From UBA10161 sp964581105 (lineage in GTDB: Archaea > Micrarchaeota > Micrarchaeia > Anstonellales > Anstonellaceae), in the NCBI GenBank assembly GCA_964581105.1, contig CAZOMB010000001.1, positions 1 through 64,000 of the forward strand: a DNA stretch of 64,000 bases. The letters are read 5' to 3'. Below the pieces are notes generated by a model. That model was given only the letters and a program-made list of their open reading frames with translations, had not been told where the DNA came from and did no database searches. Made by a program: the position numbers and the translations under genes. Shown one piece after another: positions 16,016-24,938 of the stretch. Positions within the stretch are counted from its first letter, which is position 1. Each line of letters opens with the position of its first letter.

Positions 16016-18217
16016 TTATTTCTTTTTTGAGCGCTTGGTTCGTGTTTTCCTTTTGGTTTTCTTTTTGGGTTTGTGCTTTGTCCTCTTTTTTATCCTCTCT
16101 ATTTGCTCTTCTAAGCTTACTGCTGGCGGCTCTTCAGGCTCATCTGGCTCAGTTGGTTCAGGAGGAGCAGGCTCGTGTATAGGTTCTTGTTCTTCTTCAG
16201 GAGAGGGAATTTCTTTCTCAGGCTTGATTTCAGGCTTTGGCACTTGGGGCTCTGGCTGCCCAGCAGGCATTTGAGGTTCAGGAGGCTCTGGCTTTTCTTC
16301 AGGAATTTGCAGCTCTTTTTCCTCTTTTTTGAGTGCTTGAGGGCCAAAACTGTCCTTTTGCATGAAAAATTCCTTTTCATTTTCTTGCTTTGCTGCTTCT
16401 GATCCTGCTTCTGGTGCTTGCTCAGGGCCTGCTGGCGGCTTGTATTCTGCAGAAGGCGCTGGCTGTGTCATGCCCACTTCCTGTACAATGGGCTTGTCAT
16501 AGCCTCCTGGCGGAGGGCGTATTTCCTTGCCCATAAAGTTGTTCATGTCTGATGACTTTAGCTTCATTGGAAGCATGTATTTCTTGCCGTCAAAAAGCCT
16601 TACTATGCACTCCCTCTGGTGCAGCCTTACAAACATCTCTTTTTTCGATTCCTCAAGCTCTGTTGTGCTTCTGCTCTTTTTGAAGTATTCTTCCAGCTTT
16701 ATTTCCATTATTGAGCTTACCAGGGTTGCATCCTGCCTGTTGGTTTTGAAGGAAATTATGTTCTTTACATTTGATACTATTGAGTCAAGTATCTCCTTTC
16801 TCAGCTGGGCAAGGTATTGCATTGAAAGGTAGGCATAAAGGTTGAATTTCCTTGTTTCTGAAAGCAAATCTTTCATTACAAGGGTTTCAACGCGCGGGAA
16901 CTCATCTATGAGGATGATTGTTGGTGTTTTTATCTGCCCTGTTATTGCAAGTATGTACATCTGGTTAATCAGGGCGCCTGCAAGGAATTTTATCATCCTT
17001 TTTCCGAAAAAGTTTGGGTCAAATGAGGCAATTGTCACCCTGTTTTTCTCAAGCACTTCAAGGAGATTTTCCTTTTTCATTGTTTTGCCAAGATAAAGCT
17101 CATATTCGCCTACAAAGTTCAGGATTGGAAGCACTGCATCATTGAAATGGTGTATGTAAATGTCCTGGTATTCCTGGTCAAAGAAGCGCCTTGCCTCATC
17201 AACATCGCTCTTTGTGGTAAGCTCCATTCTTACTGCTGGGTCTGTGAGAAGGTTGCTGATTGCTTTTAGGGTAAGCTTGTCAACTGAGGAGAGGAGGTAA
17301 GTTGAGTAGAAAAGCACCCTTTCAGAGTACTTGTTCTCTTCACCAATCGAGGATGACATCAGCTGGGTAATAAGCTGGGTGAGAAGAGGGGTTTTGCCTG
17401 CTGTTCCTGCGCTGCTTATTGCAAGGGGCTCTATGTAATTCTTTTTAAAGTCAATAATCTTTTGCTCTGGCATGAGCCTCAAAAACTCGCCGTGCGGGTC
17501 AAGCACCAGTATCCTTATGTTGTCCCCATATCTTTGCTCAAGCGCTTTTATTATCATGTAAATGGACTTGGTTTTTCCGCTTCCACTTTCTCCGACTATC
17601 AATGAGTGCTGTATTGGGTCAAAGCTTTCAATGCCTATTTTGGTATTTTGCCCTTCAAAAAGAGGGAATTTGGCATCAACTGATATGCTCTTTGGTATTG
17701 GCTCAAGCACTTCAATGTATATCTGGGGATGCTTTTCAAGGTCAACCTCGAAAAATGACTCAGGGTCTGAGACTATTGCAAAGTACCTTTGTCCGTTTGC
17801 GTCAACTGCCCTGAAAGTGCCTATAAACTTGCCCAAAATCCTTCTTACTTTGAATGAAAACTCCATTATGTCCTCTTTAATCAGGAAATTGAGGAAGTTC
17901 TCTTTGCCTATGAAGTAAATTTGAGGGGGAGGAAAAAGCTTTCCTTCTGCCCTCTTTATCTCAACCTTTTCCCCAAGCCTGAAAGGGAAGAGAAGGTTTG
18001 ACAGCTGATTTATTTTCCTGCTGTCGCGCATATAGAATTTGAGAGTATTTTGCTCTCTTTGAACAATAATTGGCGATGGTATGCTTGAGAATATTAGGGC
18101 CATGTCAATAAAGCCTAAAAATGGGAGGCCTCTTCTGGTAAGATGGTCAAAAAGAGTTCTTATTTCGTCCCTGTCAATCCTCTCTGAATAAAGTGAGAGT
18201 TCCCTATAAAATGCCAT
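16016..18217 (-). CDS. HerA/VirB4-like ATPase with long charged tail
   Basis: This 733-aa protein has an N-terminal beta domain (about 1-195), then a P-loop ATPase of the HerA/FtsK/VirB4 class: Walker A VGESGSGKTKS near residue 209, the VLDPHGEF block near 243 and Walker B IILIDEFPRV near 434, then LSMQYLAQL and a C-terminal core end near 560. Residues 580-700 are Pro/Glu-rich and the last 30 are Lys/Arg-rich (KHKPKKKTKRKTRTK). Such ATPases move DNA or protein; the tail would suit binding to nucleic acid or ribosomes. It lies 79 bases downstream of the Cys-rich gene cluster on the same strand, with its own TATA-like TTTAAAT near 18240. Confidence 0.85.
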   Translation of the reverse strand: MAFYRELSLYSERIDRDEIRTLFDHLTRRGLPFLGFIDMALIFSSIPSPIIVQREQNTLKFYMRDSRKINQLSNLLFPFRLGEKVEIKRAEGKLFPPPQIYFIGKENFLNFLIKEDIMEFSFKVRRILGKFIGTFRAVDANGQRYFAIVSDPESFFEVDLEKHPQIYIEVLEPIPKSISVDAKFPLFEGQNTKIGIESFDPIQHSLIVGESGSGKTKSIYMIIKALEQRYGDNIRILVLDPHGEFLRLMPEQKIIDFKKNYIEPLAISSAGTAGKTPLLTQLITQLMSSSIGEENKYSERVLFYSTYLLSSVDKLTLKAISNLLTDPAVRMELTTKSDVDEARRFFDQEYQDIYIHHFNDAVLPILNFVGEYELYLGKTMKKENLLEVLEKNRVTIASFDPNFFGKRMIKFLAGALINQMYILAITGQIKTPTIILIDEFPRVETLVMKDLLSETRKFNLYAYLSMQYLAQLRKEILDSIVSNVKNIISFKTNRQDATLVSSIMEIKLEEYFKKSRSTTELEESKKEMFVRLHQRECIVRLFDGKKYMLPMKLKSSDMNNFMGKEIRPPPGGYDKPIVQEVGMTQPAPSAEYKPPAGPEQAPEAGSEAAKQENEKEFFMQKDSFGPQALKKEEKELQIPEEKPEPPEPQMPAGQPEPQVPKPEIKPEKEIPSPEEEQEPIHEPAPPEPTEPDEPEEPPAVSLEEQIERIKKRTKHKPKKKTKRKTRTKRSKKK

Positions 18218-18296
18218 GATTTCTATCCCTTTACGACATATTTAAATGTTTGTACCTCTTTCCTGCTCCAAAATATGCGCTGAAAAGAGTTTAAGT

Positions 18297-19877
18297 CTAT
18301 GTGCCAAGCTGATAGATGTCTATTTTTGGCTTTTTTGCCTCTTTTATTTGCCTTAGTATCTCATCAAGCACAATTTTCTTTATTTGAAGGTATTTTTCCC
18401 TTCCCACTTCTGAGTTTCCTATTGCATATTGCTTGTTTTTTACATTAAAGCAGAACATTGAGTCGCGCACATTCTCGCAGTTATGGCAGTAATAGCAATT
18501 TGAGCAGTCATAGCATGAATCGCACTCAAAACAGCCGCGCAATCTTACTGAATTGTGGCATTTTAAGCAGAATGAGGATTGGAGAGTGATATGGGAGCCA
18601 AATATGTATTCTGAGTTTCTTGGCCAAAAGCAAAAGCCGCAGTTTTTTGCCTCAACGCATGGTGAGCAGCGATAGCAGTTGACAGAATCTATTACAATTG
18701 GACAGTCTATGAGATTTTCACAGATGCCCTCAAGTTTTTCAGATGTTATAAAAGCAACTTGGCCTATTTTGTCTGCAATGTTGTTCCAATCAATGGAAAG
18801 TGCATCAGATTCACTGATTTTCTTCTGCTCGCCAATTGCATAAGCCTCATCAAGGGACACCATCCTGTATTTTGGTATCCTGTCAAAATGCGGGTAATAA
18901 GTCAGGAGAACTTGCTTTTTTGACATTGCAGAAGACACTGAAAAAAAGCCGAGAATATTTTTGTCAAGCCATTCTGAGTAATTGTCCATGCCAGAGAGTG
19001 GCTTTCCAAGCACAAGAGAGGATGTTTTTGTGAATGAGTCTTCCATTATTTTCTTGTCCCTTTCCTTTGCCTGCAAAGAGTATTTTTTGTCGCTTTTTAC
19101 TATTGGAGGCTTGTTTTTGCACCTGCCGATTATGTCAAAAAGGCTGGGCAGGCGTTTTTTTGTTTCAAGCTCTTTTGCCATCTGCTCACGGAGATGCTTC
19201 CTTACTTTTGTGTATTTGTCTCGTGAAAGTTCGCAATTCCCTATCCTAAATCCTTTAGAGTGAAGGTTAAATGAAAACATGCAATCATGGCAGCCATCAA
19301 TGCCTGCACTGTAAAAGCAGTCTGCACACTCATTTGACCACCAGATCTCAAAGCAGCGCTTGTTCAACCTAGCCATCTGCACTCTTATTACATATTCATT
19401 TCCCCGCCCCAGCATAGTGCAGGCTATTGCTCTTTCTGAAAACCTAACATAAGTGCTATGTGCCACATATTTTGACCCGTCGACAGTGCTGCTTTTGTAT
19501 ATGAAGTGGCTGTTGCTGACACTTGAGCTTCCGTCAACATAGCTTGAATTGCCAAGCACCACGTTGCCTGTGTACTGCACTCTCTCTTTTACTGCAGAGA
19601 TTATTGAGTCAAAGTCCTTTATTTCATTTATATTAAGCGGGTCAAACTTTTTTCCAAGGTCTATCTCTTCAAGGCTTGCAATTTTTGCCCCTTTAGAGTA
19701 ATGGGGAACTGAAAAAGAGACTTCTTTTCCGCTTATGCTTGACTTTCTTGTAAGAAGCTTGCCGCTGAACTCAGTGAGCCAGTCCTCATATTCAGAAAGC
19801 TCCCCTACTTCTGCGCCCAGAACTATCTTTGCTACATCTCTCCAAACCTTGTCAACTCCTGCGTATGCATTATTCAT
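18297..19877 (-). CDS. Cys-rich two-module protein, family copy 1
   Basis: This 526-aa protein consists of two homologous modules of about 260 residues. Each starts with a (V/L)VLGxxxGxLxxYxxWL helix block and a KSxxSGKEV strand, runs through a middle region of short S/C-rich turns and ends in a signature: CMFSFNLHSKGFRIGNCELSR (first 20 residues shown in part) in module 1 and MFCFNVKNKQYAIGNSEVGR in module 2. Module 2 has about 20 Cys in regular CxxC spacing (CYDCSNCYYCHNCEN). Start 19877 overlaps the upstream stop as ATGA, so translation is coupled. The pattern of short repeats suggests a beta-solenoid or metal-rich fold. The function is unknown. Confidence 0.85.
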   Translation of the reverse strand: MNNAYAGVDKVWRDVAKIVLGAEVGELSEYEDWLTEFSGKLLTRKSSISGKEVSFSVPHYSKGAKIASLEEIDLGKKFDPLNINEIKDFDSIISAVKERVQYTGNVVLGNSSYVDGSSSVSNSHFIYKSSTVDGSKYVAHSTYVRFSERAIACTMLGRGNEYVIRVQMARLNKRCFEIWWSNECADCFYSAGIDGCHDCMFSFNLHSKGFRIGNCELSRDKYTKVRKHLREQMAKELETKKRLPSLFDIIGRCKNKPPIVKSDKKYSLQAKERDKKIMEDSFTKTSSLVLGKPLSGMDNYSEWLDKNILGFFSVSSAMSKKQVLLTYYPHFDRIPKYRMVSLDEAYAIGEQKKISESDALSIDWNNIADKIGQVAFITSEKLEGICENLIDCPIVIDSVNCYRCSPCVEAKNCGFCFWPRNSEYIFGSHITLQSSFCLKCHNSVRLRGCFECDSCYDCSNCYYCHNCENVRDSMFCFNVKNKQYAIGNSEVGREKYLQIKKIVLDEILRQIKEAKKPKIDIYQLGT

Positions 19878-21442
19878 TTTTTCCTGCCCCATTTTGCTAT
19901 TGTGAATATGTCAAAATCAACTGTTTTGGACTTTTCTAATTGCTTGTGTATGTAATCAAGCAGTATTTTCTTAACTCTTGAGTATTGCTCTTTTCCTACT
20001 TCCTGGTTGCATACTGCGTATCTTAATCCCTTAACATTAAAGCAAAACAGGCAGTTTTCGCAGTTTTCTACATTGTGGCAAAAGTAGCAGGACTTTGAGC
20101 TGTATGAGGAATCAGTTTCAAGGCACATAGTAAGGTTGGTTGAGTCATGTATGTTTATGCAGAATTTTGACTGTAAAAGCCAGTAATGCCCCCCAAACAT
20201 GTATTCTGACTCTATAACCCAGGTCCCATAGGCAGAAAGCTTTGCATTTGTTCCATCCCATATTCCGAATGTATTTACAGCATCAAATATGCAAGGGGTG
20301 TCAACTGTGCCATCTGACCTTCCATACAGGTATTCATGGGTGAAATAGGCTGTTTTTGCAACCCTTTTGACAATTTCCTGTAAAGTCAGCTGCTCATTTT
20401 CTTTTATTTGAATATGGTTTGCTGATGATGCAAGCGCCTTATCCAACGGAAGAAGCCTTGATGCTGCCATATCTTTTGAAATTGGGAAACCTGTTTTGAA
20501 AGTTACTGTTCCTTTTGCCCCTTTGACTTTTTTTACCCTCATTGGTGCATTTGACAGCCATTTTTTGTAATTAGAAAGCTTGTGAAGCTCTTTTTCAAGC
20601 ACCAGTTTTGAGGTTTGGTTAAATGCTTTTTCTATTGGGAAGGGAACAGAAGAGTCAGGCATAATCACTTCCCTGTCTTTTTCCTTTTGTGCAAGCCCAT
20701 AATTTGCAACATCTGCAATTGAGAAAATCCTTTTTTTCCTGATAAGCTCATTTGCTATTTCAGTTACAAGCTTTTTTTTCAAAGCAAGGTATTGGTCTTT
20801 TTGAAGCTGTAAATTTCCGATTATGTTTTTCTTGTGCTTTAGGTTGTATGCAAATATGCACTCAGAGCAGCCATCGCAGTTAAATGAATAATATATGTCA
20901 GATGCGTTTGTGGCATAAAAGGTTTCAAACCCGCGCAATATTTTTATCCCCTCAAGGCAGCGCATGCAGTATTCTGCCATTGGAAATGCAGCAACCCCAA
21001 ATACATGGTTTGCCTCACGCAAATAAGAGCAGTAGGCTGCCCTTTTTACCTTGTAAATATTGTGTGAAAAATAAACGTCTGACGAGTCTATGCAATTGTC
21101 AACTCTTCCTGTATTTATTGTCGTTCCAAACAGCTTGTTTCCGCAAAAGTGGAACCTTTCAATGGCAGCCTTGCGCAGAGAATCAATATCTTTTATGTCA
21201 TTTATGCTTAAAGGGGCAGTTCCAAATGATTTTACCTCATCCTGTGACAGGCATTTTCCATTAGGCTTGTAAAGGTTGCCGCCAAGCATGACTTCTTTTC
21301 CTGATACTGACGATTTTTCCATGCTATAAGGGAACATTGTCTCTTTCAAATAAGGCTCAAACTCCTCAAGTTCCCCTATTTCTTTGCCAAATAAGACCTT
21401 TGAAACAGACTTGAAATATGAATTGATTATTTGCTTGTTCAT
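19874..21442 (-). CDS. Cys-rich two-module protein, family copy 2
   Basis: This 522-aa paralogue of the neighbouring gene has the same two-module layout: VLFGKEIGELEEFEPYL and VLEKELHKLSNYKKWL open the modules; NLKHKKNIIGNLQLQKDQY and FNVKGLRYAVCNQEVGKEQY end them. Cys are fewer than in copy 1 (WVIESEYMFGG replaces the FWPRNSEYIFG block), so metal ligands may be lost in part while the fold is kept. The start follows the upstream stop codon directly, with GGTG upstream. It belongs to the same operon as the flanking copies. Confidence 0.85.
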   Translation of the reverse strand: MNKQIINSYFKSVSKVLFGKEIGELEEFEPYLKETMFPYSMEKSSVSGKEVMLGGNLYKPNGKCLSQDEVKSFGTAPLSINDIKDIDSLRKAAIERFHFCGNKLFGTTINTGRVDNCIDSSDVYFSHNIYKVKRAAYCSYLREANHVFGVAAFPMAEYCMRCLEGIKILRGFETFYATNASDIYYSFNCDGCSECIFAYNLKHKKNIIGNLQLQKDQYLALKKKLVTEIANELIRKKRIFSIADVANYGLAQKEKDREVIMPDSSVPFPIEKAFNQTSKLVLEKELHKLSNYKKWLSNAPMRVKKVKGAKGTVTFKTGFPISKDMAASRLLPLDKALASSANHIQIKENEQLTLQEIVKRVAKTAYFTHEYLYGRSDGTVDTPCIFDAVNTFGIWDGTNAKLSAYGTWVIESEYMFGGHYWLLQSKFCINIHDSTNLTMCLETDSSYSSKSCYFCHNVENCENCLFCFNVKGLRYAVCNQEVGKEQYSRVKKILLDYIHKQLEKSKTVDFDIFTIAKWGRKK

Positions 21443-22210
21443 TTAGTGCACCTTCTTGCATCCAATGCTATAGATGCTTTGCTTTACTTCTTTGTTCTTG
21501 TCAAGCTGTTCATTCAACCATTGCAATAGCTTTTGCTTTATTTTCATATATTTCTCCCTTCCTACTTCTATGTTGCCTATTGCGTACTTCTTATTCTTGA
21601 TATTGAAGCAGAACATTGAATGCTGGAGATTTTCACAGTTATGACAATAATAAGAGTCAGAGCATGAGTATGAGTCTGCTACCTCAAAGCACCTAGTCAG
21701 GTTGACAGAAGTATAGCATTTTATGCAGAATCTTGACGAGAAAGCCATATCACATCCAAACAGATATTCTGATTCGCGTGGCCAGAATGTATAGCCGCAA
21801 AGCCTGGAATGAACTATTGAAACAGTATGGAAACAGTACTGTGCCCAGCCATAAAGACTGCAGGCAACATTGCCAATATTTTCCCCAAGATTCATCTCTG
21901 GTGAATAATACTTGACATTATTGAGAATCTTTGCTGCATTGTCAAGAGTTAACTTTTTTGCATCCTCTTTTTTCAGTTTCCTTTGCCCAAGCTTTGGAGA
22001 CTCTTCTTTTTTTACTGCCCTGCCTGCAACATGCCTGTAAAAAGCAAGCGGGGGCTCATACATCTCTTTTTTGCTTAATGCTGAGTGGCTCTTTTTTCCT
22101 GGCCTGACCTCCCTTTCAAGCCACTTTTGGTAGCCCCTAATGCCTTTGAGGCTTTTCCCAAATATTATTTTTGTGGTATTTTCAAATGCACTTTCAATTT
22201 CCTTACACAT
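21443..22210 (-). CDS. Cys-rich family copy 3, C-terminal module (split)
   Basis: This 255-aa protein corresponds to module 2 alone: IIFGKSLKGIRGYQKWL, FWPRESEYLFGC, YYCHNCENLQHSMFCFNIKN and KKYAIGNIEVGREKY appear in the usual order. Its ATG overlaps the stop of the N-terminal-module gene by 8 bases, in the +1 frame. GGGGGA seven bases upstream could be a ribosome site. Copies 1, 2 and 4 carry both modules in one chain, so this is either true gene fission with coupled translation or a one-base indel in the G5A4 run. Confidence 0.8.
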   Translation of the reverse strand: MCKEIESAFENTTKIIFGKSLKGIRGYQKWLEREVRPGKKSHSALSKKEMYEPPLAFYRHVAGRAVKKEESPKLGQRKLKKEDAKKLTLDNAAKILNNVKYYSPEMNLGENIGNVACSLYGWAQYCFHTVSIVHSRLCGYTFWPRESEYLFGCDMAFSSRFCIKCYTSVNLTRCFEVADSYSCSDSYYCHNCENLQHSMFCFNIKNKKYAIGNIEVGREKYMKIKQKLLQWLNEQLDKNKEVKQSIYSIGCKKVH

Positions 22211-22982
22211 TATTTTCCCCCAGAATATCTATTATTGAAGGGATTTTCCTGTCCTTCACAAGCCTGTCCCGAATGTCAGAAAGCAGCTTTTGCTTGTTCT
22301 TCAAGTATTCATCTCTTGGAAATTCAAGGTTGCCAATAAGGTTTCTCTTGTTTTTTAGATTGAATGAAAATAGGCAGTCATTACAATTTTCAAGTGTTGC
22401 GCAAAAATAGCAGTCCTGGGAATTCCAAACATCCAAGGTTTCCATGCACCGTGTCTGGTTGAAAATCTCAAACGAGCTTATTATGAATTTAGACAGGCTC
22501 CCCCAATTTGACCCAAAAACATAATCGCAATAGCGCAGCATGCTGGAATATACCATGTGCTTGCAATTGTAAATATCAACACAGTGGTATATTTGATGCG
22601 AGTCTATGCATTTGTGGGATTCAACTACACCTGAGCATTTGCCTATCCACTGGTTTCCGCTGTAAATGAATTTTTCAGACAAAGAATCAATAAGAGAATC
22701 TATGTCCTTGATTTGGTTTATGTCAAGCTTCATATTTTTGGTTGAGTCAATGTACTTTTGCCTCTCGTCATTTGATATGAAGCGCGCTGTTTTGCAAAAC
22801 TTTGGAGAGGAAACTGTCACTTTTTTGCCTGAAATAATTGATTTTTTCTCAAAGGAAGGTTCAACGTATTTCATAAGATAATCCTTGTAGTCATTCAGGT
22901 CTCCTATTGGCTCGCCTAATACAACACGGCAAGTGCTTTTCCAGGCCTTGTCAAGTGCAGCATAAGCAACAGAAGAATCCAT
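22203..22982 (-). CDS. Cys-rich family copy 3, N-terminal module (split)
   Basis: This 259-aa protein equals module 1 of its paralogues: KAWKSTCRVVLGEPIGDLND, KKSIISGKKVTVSS, then short C/S-rich turns and CLFSFNLKNKRNLIGNLEF, ending in KIPSIIDILG. ATG 22982 is chosen over 23024 because GGGAGA sits four bases upstream and the N-terminus then matches copies 1 and 4 (AYxxxDKxW). The Cys content is lower than in module 2. The downstream gene supplies the missing module. Confidence 0.8.
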   Translation of the reverse strand: MDSSVAYAALDKAWKSTCRVVLGEPIGDLNDYKDYLMKYVEPSFEKKSIISGKKVTVSSPKFCKTARFISNDERQKYIDSTKNMKLDINQIKDIDSLIDSLSEKFIYSGNQWIGKCSGVVESHKCIDSHQIYHCVDIYNCKHMVYSSMLRYCDYVFGSNWGSLSKFIISSFEIFNQTRCMETLDVWNSQDCYFCATLENCNDCLFSFNLKNKRNLIGNLEFPRDEYLKNKQKLLSDIRDRLVKDRKIPSIIDILGENNV

Positions 22983-23014
22983 AATCTCTCCCGTTATGTT
23001 GTGGAAGTGATAAT

Positions 23015-23737
23015 TTAAAGCCATAACTCATAGCCTGAATGGAATCCCTTTTTTGAAAGGATTTCAGCTGTGCAGTCCACTATATTGGCCATAAATACCG
23101 TAAGAGTGTCCTTTATTGATGATATTGAAATGACAGGGAAATGGGCCTTTTCGCATTTTTTCATTGATATGCTTATGTCCATATCAATGCCGGCATGCAG
23201 AGAATTGGAAATAAGCTGCCTGCGCATATTTTCAACCATTTTCGCATCCTCGCCATGAAAGTTGCAATACTGGATGCACATGCGGTTCTTGTTCATATAG
23301 CAGTCTTTTTTGGCATGCTCAAAGCCATTAAGCGCAATGAAAAGATCGATATTGCATAATTGATTTTTCCCAAGTAACCTTGTTTCTGAGATACCCGTCT
23401 TGCGCTGCTTTTTTTTCTGGACATAGTATTTTTCAGTCATTTTCTTATACTCGCGAAATAGCCCTATGCGGTTTTTTTCGCTGACAAGCGGTAACTTTTT
23501 TGCATAGAACTGCCTGGCTTTCTTGAGAAGGGCCCCTGGAGGCATATTGTTCCTTATGTGGAAATTTATCCAAGTATTCTTAATCAGGTTTGTGTCTGAC
23601 TCAAGCCTGTTGTATATTTTTTCATAAATAATGCGCTTTGAACCGATTACCTCAATGCCGTTCTGCCTTGCATAAGAGTAGATGCGTGATGTAAAGTCAG
23701 TTGCAAGGTCCTTTTGGGCCCCAATTACAAGCTTCAT
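23015..23737 (-). CDS. Unknown protein upstream of Cys-rich cluster
   Basis: This 240-aa protein starts at ATG 23737: a TATA box TTTTATATG (minus strand, 23760-23768) is centred about 27 bases upstream, giving a leaderless mRNA. It is probably the first gene of the Cys-rich operon (32-base gap to the next). Segments LVIGAQKDLATDFTSRIYSY and IDLFIALNGFEHAKKDC are visible, and several Cys in CYMNKNRMCIQYCNFHG might bind metal or form disulfides. I recognise no family. Confidence 0.7.
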   Translation of the reverse strand: MKLVIGAQKDLATDFTSRIYSYARQNGIEVIGSKRIIYEKIYNRLESDTNLIKNTWINFHIRNNMPPGALLKKARQFYAKKLPLVSEKNRIGLFREYKKMTEKYYVQKKKQRKTGISETRLLGKNQLCNIDLFIALNGFEHAKKDCYMNKNRMCIQYCNFHGEDAKMVENMRRQLISNSLHAGIDMDISISMKKCEKAHFPVISISSIKDTLTVFMANIVDCTAEILSKKGFHSGYELWL

Positions 23738-23819
23738 GTCCTTTTTGTGGTTACAAGGGCATATAAAAGGAAGCGGACAATCAGCAAGGATTAAAGGCAT
23801 GCATTGCAACTTTTAGGCT

Positions 23820-24371
23820 ATGAAAATAATCCTCGCATCTGCGTCTCCAAGAAGGAAAAGGTTGCTTAAAAGAGTGGTTAGGAACTTTAGAGTTGTTCCT
23901 GCGCATATTTCTGAGAGGCTATTGCCTAAAGAGGGGTTTTGTAATGCTGCCAAAAGGCTTGCTGAGAAAAAAGCCAAAAAAATTGCGAAAAAAGAAGGAG
24001 GAGCGATTGTAATTGGGGCAGATACTATTGCTTATAGGGGAAAGGGAATTTACAGGAAAACAGGGGATAAGAAGATTGCAAGGAAAATTCTTTGGGAATT
24101 GCAGGGAAAAACGCATTTTGTGGTTACAGGGGTTGCTCTCCTATACCCGGATGGAAAATGCTTGAAATATTGCGTGAGGGCAGCAGTGAAAATGAAAAAA
24201 TTCAGTAAAAAAGAGCTGGCATCCTACTTGCAGGGAGAAGAATGGAAAGGCAGGGCTGGCTGCTATGATTATTCTGGAAAGGGAAAAAGGCTAATTTTGA
24301 AAGTAAAAGGGGAAAAAGAAACTGTTGTTGGGCTGCCAATTAAGAGGCTGAGGAAGATTCTCAGAGGTTAA
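23820..24371 (+). CDS. maf: Maf-like nucleoside triphosphate pyrophosphatase
   Basis: This 183-aa protein of the Maf/HAM1-like family hydrolyses non-canonical or modified nucleoside triphosphates to monophosphates. It opens with IILASASPRRKRLLKR (the S-x-S-P-R-R substrate loop), followed by the conserved E of the strand-helix region (AHISERLLPKEG), then GADTIAYRGKGIYRKTGD (catalytic D) and GWYDY-type RAGCYDYSGKG at the end. The length is normal. There is no ribosome site; GATTAAAG about 30 bases upstream may give a near-leaderless mRNA. It is divergent from the Cys-rich operon and shares its promoter gap. Confidence 0.88.
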   Translation: MKIILASASPRRKRLLKRVVRNFRVVPAHISERLLPKEGFCNAAKRLAEKKAKKIAKKEGGAIVIGADTIAYRGKGIYRKTGDKKIARKILWELQGKTHFVVTGVALLYPDGKCLKYCVRAAVKMKKFSKKELASYLQGEEWKGRAGCYDYSGKGKRLILKVKGEKETVVGLPIKRLRKILRG

Positions 24372-24461
24372 GCTTGTTGTAACTTATGGCTTTTACACCG
24401 GCACAGTACCCTTTGGCCTTGTTTATAAAGAGAATTTCTGTAGCCTTGGAAGGTGATTTTG

Positions 24462-24650
24462 ATGAGAATAGACATAGCTGAATTGACCTATGACGAGATG
24501 AGGGATGTAATGCAAAAGCTGCGTGAGCTGAAAATGGAAACAAAAGTGAAAAAGCTTGGCGCAAGCTTTGTGCTGCAGACAGAAAACGGGCCAATGCAGG
24601 TTCCAAGGAATGAGGCTGTGGCACTGTTAGGTGTGCCTGCAATGTTTTAG
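24462..24650 (+). CDS. Small unknown protein
   Basis: This 62-aa protein starts at ATG 24462 after AGGTGAT (24451-24457); TTTATAAA lies at 24422-24429. The sequence runs as helix-strand-strand (AELTYDEMRDVMQKLRELKM, SFVLQTENGPMQVP). It is unrecognised, with both promoter and ribosome site supporting expression. It lies directly before the vapBC operator. Confidence 0.7.
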   Translation: MRIDIAELTYDEMRDVMQKLRELKMETKVKKLGASFVLQTENGPMQVPRNEAVALLGVPAMF

Positions 24651-24671
24651 CAGTGCATAAGGCATATAAAC

Positions 24672-24689
24672 ATATATGTATACATATAT
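24672..24689. promoter_or_regulatory. 18-bp palindromic operator of vapBC
   Basis: ATATATGTA and TACATATAT form a perfect 18-bp palindrome between a TATA-like CATATAAAC (24663-24671) and the vapB start at 24693. Palindromes at this place are bound by VapB or VapBC complexes, which repress their own operon. Confidence 0.6.
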
Positions 24690-24692
24690 AGT

Positions 24693-24938
24693 ATGAGCAG
24701 GCTGGTAAACTTGTCTGATGCAGTATATGAGGAACTTACGCGCATAAAGCGTGCGAAGAACGCTAGTTACAGCATGGTAGTAGAAGAATTGCTCTTGGCT
24801 AGCAATACTGTGAAGAAAACGCATGATTGGATGGATGTGGTGGCTTGGATGAAGGAAAAGGACAAGAAATTCAAGGGGAAGAAGAGGAGGATTGACCACG
24901 ATTTGATAGCGCATGGTGTTTCGCGTGATAGTTCTTGA
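24693..24938 (+). CDS. vapB: VapB antitoxin (ribbon-helix-helix/AbrB-like)
   Basis: This 81-aa antitoxin has an N-terminal DNA-binding part (RLVNLSDAVYEELTRIKRA) with the look of a ribbon-helix-helix protein of archaeal VapB (DUF217-like) type. Its C-terminal tail (from about residue 45: DWMDVVAWMKEKDKKFKGKK and RRIDHDLIAHG) should wrap the toxin. It overlaps vapC by 26 bases, so expression is coupled. The last 25 residues are nearly repeated at the end of the toxin (see findings). Confidence 0.85.
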   Translation: MSRLVNLSDAVYEELTRIKRAKNASYSMVVEELLLASNTVKKTHDWMDVVAWMKEKDKKFKGKKRRIDHDLIAHGVSRDSS

